From Candidatus Bathyarchaeota archaeon (lineage in GTDB: Archaea > Thermoproteota > Bathyarchaeia > TCS64), in assembly GCA_030670015.1 (NCBI GenBank), contig DAOVCM010000026.1:1-8523 (forward strand): DNA of 8,523 nucleotides, read 5' to 3'. The position numbers and the translations under genes are program-made. A model generated the notes under the pieces. It did no database searches. It had not been told where the DNA came from and saw only the letters and a program-made list of their open reading frames with translations. Each line of letters opens with the position of its first letter. Position 1 is the first letter of the stretch. This document shows positions 6,036-8,523 of this stretch, one piece after another.

Positions 6036-6044
6036 GTTTTTATT
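6036..6044 (+). promoter_or_regulatory. TATA-like box for GAPDH gene
   Basis: GTTTTTATT on the plus strand is centred about 26 nt before 6066. This predicts a transcript start near 6062-6068, so the ATG at 6062 would lie at or before the message start while TTG 6077 would lie within it. Confidence 0.5.
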
Positions 6045-6065
6045 ACTTGAATTAGAGAAGTATGT

Positions 6066-6071
6066 GGAGGT
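6066..6071 (+). promoter_or_regulatory. Shine-Dalgarno site fixing the GAPDH start
   Basis: GGAGGT is a strong ribosome binding site placed 5 nt before TTG 6077. It marks TTG rather than ATG 6062 as the start, giving the family's standard N-terminus just before KVGINGFGR. Confidence 0.75.
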
Positions 6072-6076
6072 CAATA

Positions 6077-7081
6077 TTGGTAGTTAAGGTGGGTATAAAC
6101 GGGTTCGGCAGGACCGGTCGGCTTGCCTACAGAGCAGCCCTTGAGAGAGGTTCTGAGATCGATTTCGTAGCCGTCAACAGGGGAGACGCTATGACCCTTG
6201 CGCACCTCCTCAGGTATGACAGTGTCCACGGCAGGCTACCCTATTGCGTCGAGGTGGAAGAAGAGAGCATCGTGGTGGACGGTAAGGCTATGAAGGTCTT
6301 TTACGAGTCTGACCCCGCGGCGTTGCCTTGGGGTGACCTCGGTGTCTATTTGGTGATAGAGTCGTCAGGCAGGTTCAAGGATAGGGAGGGTGCATCGAAG
6401 CACTTAGCGGCAGGGGCGGAGAAGGTGCTTATCTCCGCTCCGGTGAAGGACCCTGACCTGACAGTGGTCCTGGGTGTGAACGATCACTTGTATGATCATG
6501 ATAGGCACCACATCGTCTCGAATGGATCGTGCACGACGAACTGCATCGCCTTGGTGTTGAATGTGCTCCACGAGCGGTTCGGCGTTGATTCCGGGTTCAT
6601 GTTGACGGTTCACGCCTACACCAACACACAGACGCTCCTCGACCGGGCTCAAAAGGACCTACGCAGGGCAAGGGCGGCCGCCACCAACATTATCCCCACT
6701 TCCACGGGTGCCGCCGCCGCCATCGGACAGGTGATCCCAGAGCTAGACGGCAAGATCGGCGGCATGGCGATGAGGGTGCCTGTTCCAAATGTGTCGGTGG
6801 TAGACTTCACTGGGATCCTCAAGGTGAGGACGACGGATGACGAGGTCAACGCGGCCTTCATGGAGGCTGCGAAGAAACTTAAGGGTATCTTGGCCTACAC
6901 GGATGAGCCCTTAGTCTCTAGTGACTACATCCACGACCCTCACTCCGCAATCATTGATGGGCCGTCGACGATGGTGAAGGGACGGCTGGTCAAGGTGCTA
7001 GCCTGGTATGATAACGAGTGGGGCTACGCCTGCAGGCTGTGTGACATGGCAGAGAAGATAGGCAAGCTGGCTTCTGACTGA
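6077..7081 (+). CDS. gap: Bacterial-type glyceraldehyde-3-phosphate dehydrogenase
   Basis: A 334-residue class I (bacterial/eukaryal-type) phosphorylating GAPDH, interconverting glyceraldehyde 3-phosphate and 1,3-bisphosphoglycerate in glycolysis and gluconeogenesis. Seen in the protein: Rossmann motif KVGINGFGRTGR (4-15), catalytic SNGSCTTNC (148-156, Cys152), His179 in TVHAYTN, KDLRRARAAATNIIPTSTGA (193-212), MAMRVPVPNVSVVD (230-243) and WYDNEWGY (310-317). The usual NAD-selecting Asp after the second strand is absent: VNDLTD is replaced by VNRGD (33-37, Arg35), one residue shorter. The Leu-Pro pair near the second cofactor contact is Arg190-Ala191. Both changes favour NADP use. Most archaea carry a distant type II GAPDH, so this gene may have come from bacteria. 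TTG 6077 is the start; it converges on the tyrosyl-tRNA synthetase gene, 5 bp apart. Confidence 0.92.
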   Translation: MVVKVGINGFGRTGRLAYRAALERGSEIDFVAVNRGDAMTLAHLLRYDSVHGRLPYCVEVEEESIVVDGKAMKVFYESDPAALPWGDLGVYLVIESSGRFKDREGASKHLAAGAEKVLISAPVKDPDLTVVLGVNDHLYDHDRHHIVSNGSCTTNCIALVLNVLHERFGVDSGFMLTVHAYTNTQTLLDRAQKDLRRARAAATNIIPTSTGAAAAIGQVIPELDGKIGGMAMRVPVPNVSVVDFTGILKVRTTDDEVNAAFMEAAKKLKGILAYTDEPLVSSDYIHDPHSAIIDGPSTMVKGRLVKVLAWYDNEWGYACRLCDMAEKIGKLASD

Positions 7082-7086
7082 GTTCA

Positions 7087-8169
7087 TTAACGCGTTATCT
7101 GGAGTTGACGTATCTTCTCAAGGTTCTCCGGCTTACCCTCGAAGTATCGTCGCACTGGCTCGAGGATCTTAGTGAAGGATTCGGCCACCGCCTTTTTCAG
7201 GTCGAGGGGGTGGAGATCACCGGACACGAACAGCTGCTCAAGCTCCGTATAGCTTTCAACGGTTAAGTCTCCACCATACTTTCCAGGCCTCTCTATCTCT
7301 AGGACGCCGAGGTGGGGGAAGACAACAAGGCGTGCGTGTTCGAGAACCGGGTTACCTTCGGCCTGCTTAGCCGGGCAGAAGGCCTGCCTGTATTTCTCCT
7401 GGATTATTTCGGGCGGGTCGTTCACCCAGATGGCGCCGCTCTCGACGCTTTTGGACATCTTCGACTTGATACTGTGGTCGATGGAGGCGTCCTCGTCGAA
7501 GGTGCCGGTGACATTGGAATCCTGTAGCCCTGGGAGTAGAGGTGAATGAAGGCAGATGGGAGTCTTGTATCCGAGCTTGGGCGCGATCTCCCTTGCGAGC
7601 ATGTGGACCTTCCGCTGGTCCATGCCTGAGCAGGCTGCATCAAGATCCATCTGGTAGATGTCGCTCGCCTGCATCGCGGGGTAGAGGGTCCAGGCAGCCT
7701 CGATGTCACGTGAGTCGGAGCTCCGCCCCATAATGGGCATGGCTCGCAGTATCCTTCTGAGGCTCGATGATTTCATCACCCTGACGATCTTGGCCCAGTA
7801 CTCCGCCTCTTGGACTAGGTCAGACGCCCAGAGGTAGCGAACCTTACCCTCAGGAAGGTCGAGGGCTGTGAAGCAGTCCTTGAAATACTCGCCGCCTATC
7901 CGTATGTTCTCCATGACCCCGCCGAGCTTGTTGTTGATCCAGCTGTGCCAGTCGGCGAGGAAGATGACGAAGTCGAACCCAGCCTCGACGTAGTCCAGCA
8001 TCTTCCTGCCGACTATGAGGCCGGTCCCGGCGTGCATCAAGCCTGAGCACTCGAAGCCGACATATCCCTTCGGCTTTTCATTTGTTTCCAGTAGGTTATG
8101 CAGCTCGTCGGGTTTGATGATCTCCTGCAGGTTGCGTGAGCAGAGCTCGTAGCGCGTATCAATGTCCAT
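7087..8169 (-). CDS. tyrS: Tyrosyl-tRNA synthetase, archaeal type
   Basis: A 360-residue class I aminoacyl-tRNA synthetase charging tRNA-Tyr. The Rossmann core shows GYVGFECSGLMHAGTG (35-50) with the HIGH-like HAGT at 46-49, LADWHSWINNKLGG (71-84) and the KMSKS loop at 237-241. Tyrosine-pocket residues known from the Methanocaldococcus enzyme are kept: Tyr36 (its Tyr32), Tyr163, Gln167 and Asp170 (its Tyr151, Gln155, Asp158) and Gln185 in GMDQRKVHML. These separate it from the related tryptophanyl enzyme. The tail KYGGDLTVESY and LHPLDLKKAVAESFTKILEPVR (about 298-340) is the archaeal/eukaryal anticodon-binding region. The start is ATG 8169, which aligns with family N-termini; the frame stays open to 8268 but the extra 33 residues lie across a probable promoter and look non-coding. 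Confidence 0.93.
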   Translation of the reverse strand: MDIDTRYELCSRNLQEIIKPDELHNLLETNEKPKGYVGFECSGLMHAGTGLIVGRKMLDYVEAGFDFVIFLADWHSWINNKLGGVMENIRIGGEYFKDCFTALDLPEGKVRYLWASDLVQEAEYWAKIVRVMKSSSLRRILRAMPIMGRSSDSRDIEAAWTLYPAMQASDIYQMDLDAACSGMDQRKVHMLAREIAPKLGYKTPICLHSPLLPGLQDSNVTGTFDEDASIDHSIKSKMSKSVESGAIWVNDPPEIIQEKYRQAFCPAKQAEGNPVLEHARLVVFPHLGVLEIERPGKYGGDLTVESYTELEQLFVSGDLHPLDLKKAVAESFTKILEPVRRYFEGKPENLEKIRQLQITR

Positions 8170-8212
8170 ATGGATCGCCTTTTTGAAACGGGTATCTGTT
8201 GGGGAGGGCGTC

Positions 8213-8222
8213 GATTTAAGGT
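8213..8222 (-). promoter_or_regulatory. TATA-like box for tyrosyl-tRNA synthetase
   Basis: On the minus strand this reads ACCTTAAATC, a TATA-like element preceded by CAA. It predicts a transcript start near 8190, about 20 nt before ATG 8169, and argues against the longer open frame to 8268. Confidence 0.45.
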
Positions 8223-8224
8223 TT

Positions 8225-8440
8225 GAGGGCAGGCGTCCCTGTCCCTCGCAGCAAACCCACGACTTCACTGATGGGGCTGCGCCCCCCTCAGCCGAGCTCT
8301 CTCAGATGCGAGGTTTCCGACGCCTACCCTGCCCGTCTGTCCCATGTCTGGGTAACCCACTCCTCACCGGTTTCCCTCGGAGAGGTCCGTCTGCATGGCG
8401 CGTCGTCGGTGACGGGCATGATGAAGAAGCCCATGGATGT
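8225..8440. other. GC-rich, ORF-poor region with strong inverted repeats
   Basis: No frame here resembles a protein. There are hairpins at 8268-8291 (CTGA/TCAG around GGGGC/GCCCC), 8362-8385 (CCTCACCG with CGGAGAGG) and 8414-8432 (GGGC/GCCC), and a longer-range pairing of 8317-8322 with 8404-8409. The 8341-8359 segment can form two mutually exclusive small hairpins. It may be an unrecognised RNA gene; I found no RNase P, 5S or tRNA hallmark. Confidence 0.3.
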
Positions 8441-8523
8441 TTTTAGTCTTTCGAGAAAGACCAGAATAATAACCCTCAGCTCTAATCAGAGTCTGTTTTG
8501 AAAATATTCTTCATTTTTTTATG
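8441..8523. other. AT-rich window edge, no gene seen
   Basis: An AT-rich stretch with possible minus-strand TATA elements (around 8462-8472 and 8500-8509) and a run of seven T on the plus strand at the right edge. It could be a promoter for a transcript covering the GC-rich region to its left. Nothing more can be supported. Confidence 0.3.

Noticed and set aside
8170..8268. 33-residue N-terminal extension of tyrosyl-tRNA synthetase
   Set aside because: It does not resemble the family, spans the probable TATA box and is not needed for a complete enzyme starting at 8169.
8418..8424. C box (ATGATGA) of a C/D guide RNA on the plus strand
   Set aside because: No CTGA D box follows at a suitable distance on the same strand.
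8225..8440. T-box or TPP riboswitch controlling the synthetase
   Set aside because: T-boxes are bacterial and no T-box sequence is present. A CTGAGA occurs on the minus strand, but the second TPP-sensing half is missing.
1..8523. CRISPR arrays, insertion sequences, tRNA or rRNA genes
   Set aside because: I found no regularly spaced long repeats, transposase-like frames with terminal repeats, tRNA T-loop patterns or rRNA segments.

Overview
This window looks like a chromosomal segment from an archaeon. It carries an archaeal DnaG-type primase, an archaeal/eukaryal-type tyrosyl-tRNA synthetase, a NurA nuclease, a compact archaeal-style site-2 protease and a 7S SRP RNA with helices 6 and 8. TATA-like boxes lie about 25 bp before several predicted transcript starts, and several starts are GTG or TTG. 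The GC-rich coding regions, the PIN/ribbon-helix-helix toxin-antitoxin genes and a bacterial-type GAPDH would suit a TACK-group archaeon (for example Bathyarchaeia). That placement is inference, not something the sequence proves.

Left part (1-2362): a 3'-truncated nurA reads leftwards out of the window. It is followed by an intact vapBC toxin-antitoxin pair on the minus strand. Next to it, on the plus strand, is a second vapBC-like locus in decay: its PIN toxin has a probable frameshift at the start codon, an in-frame TGA and a lost catalytic Asp, and only the C-terminal end of its antitoxin is readable.

Middle (2363-4710): a gene for SRP RNA (about 323 nt, minus strand) with its own TATA-like element; a site-2-type membrane metalloprotease (minus); then, divergently, a nucleotidyltransferase-fold protein (plus).

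Right part (4688-8523): archaeal dnaG (minus) with a T8 terminator, a bacterial-type GAPDH (plus) that has lost the usual NAD-selecting residues, and, convergent with it by 5 bp, tyrosyl-tRNA synthetase (minus). The 235-bp dnaG-GAPDH spacer holds a compact three-way junction (5840-5918) and further hairpins. The best promoter reading places these in a long dnaG 5' leader or a separate small RNA. The last 354 bp, upstream of the tyrosyl-tRNA synthetase, hold no convincing ORF but have several strong inverted repeats.

Most genes are housekeeping (protein targeting, tRNA charging, priming and RNA processing, central carbon metabolism, DNA end resection) and show no obvious joint pathway. The strongest leads are the structured dnaG/GAPDH spacer, the GAPDH cofactor-site change and the decayed toxin-antitoxin copy.
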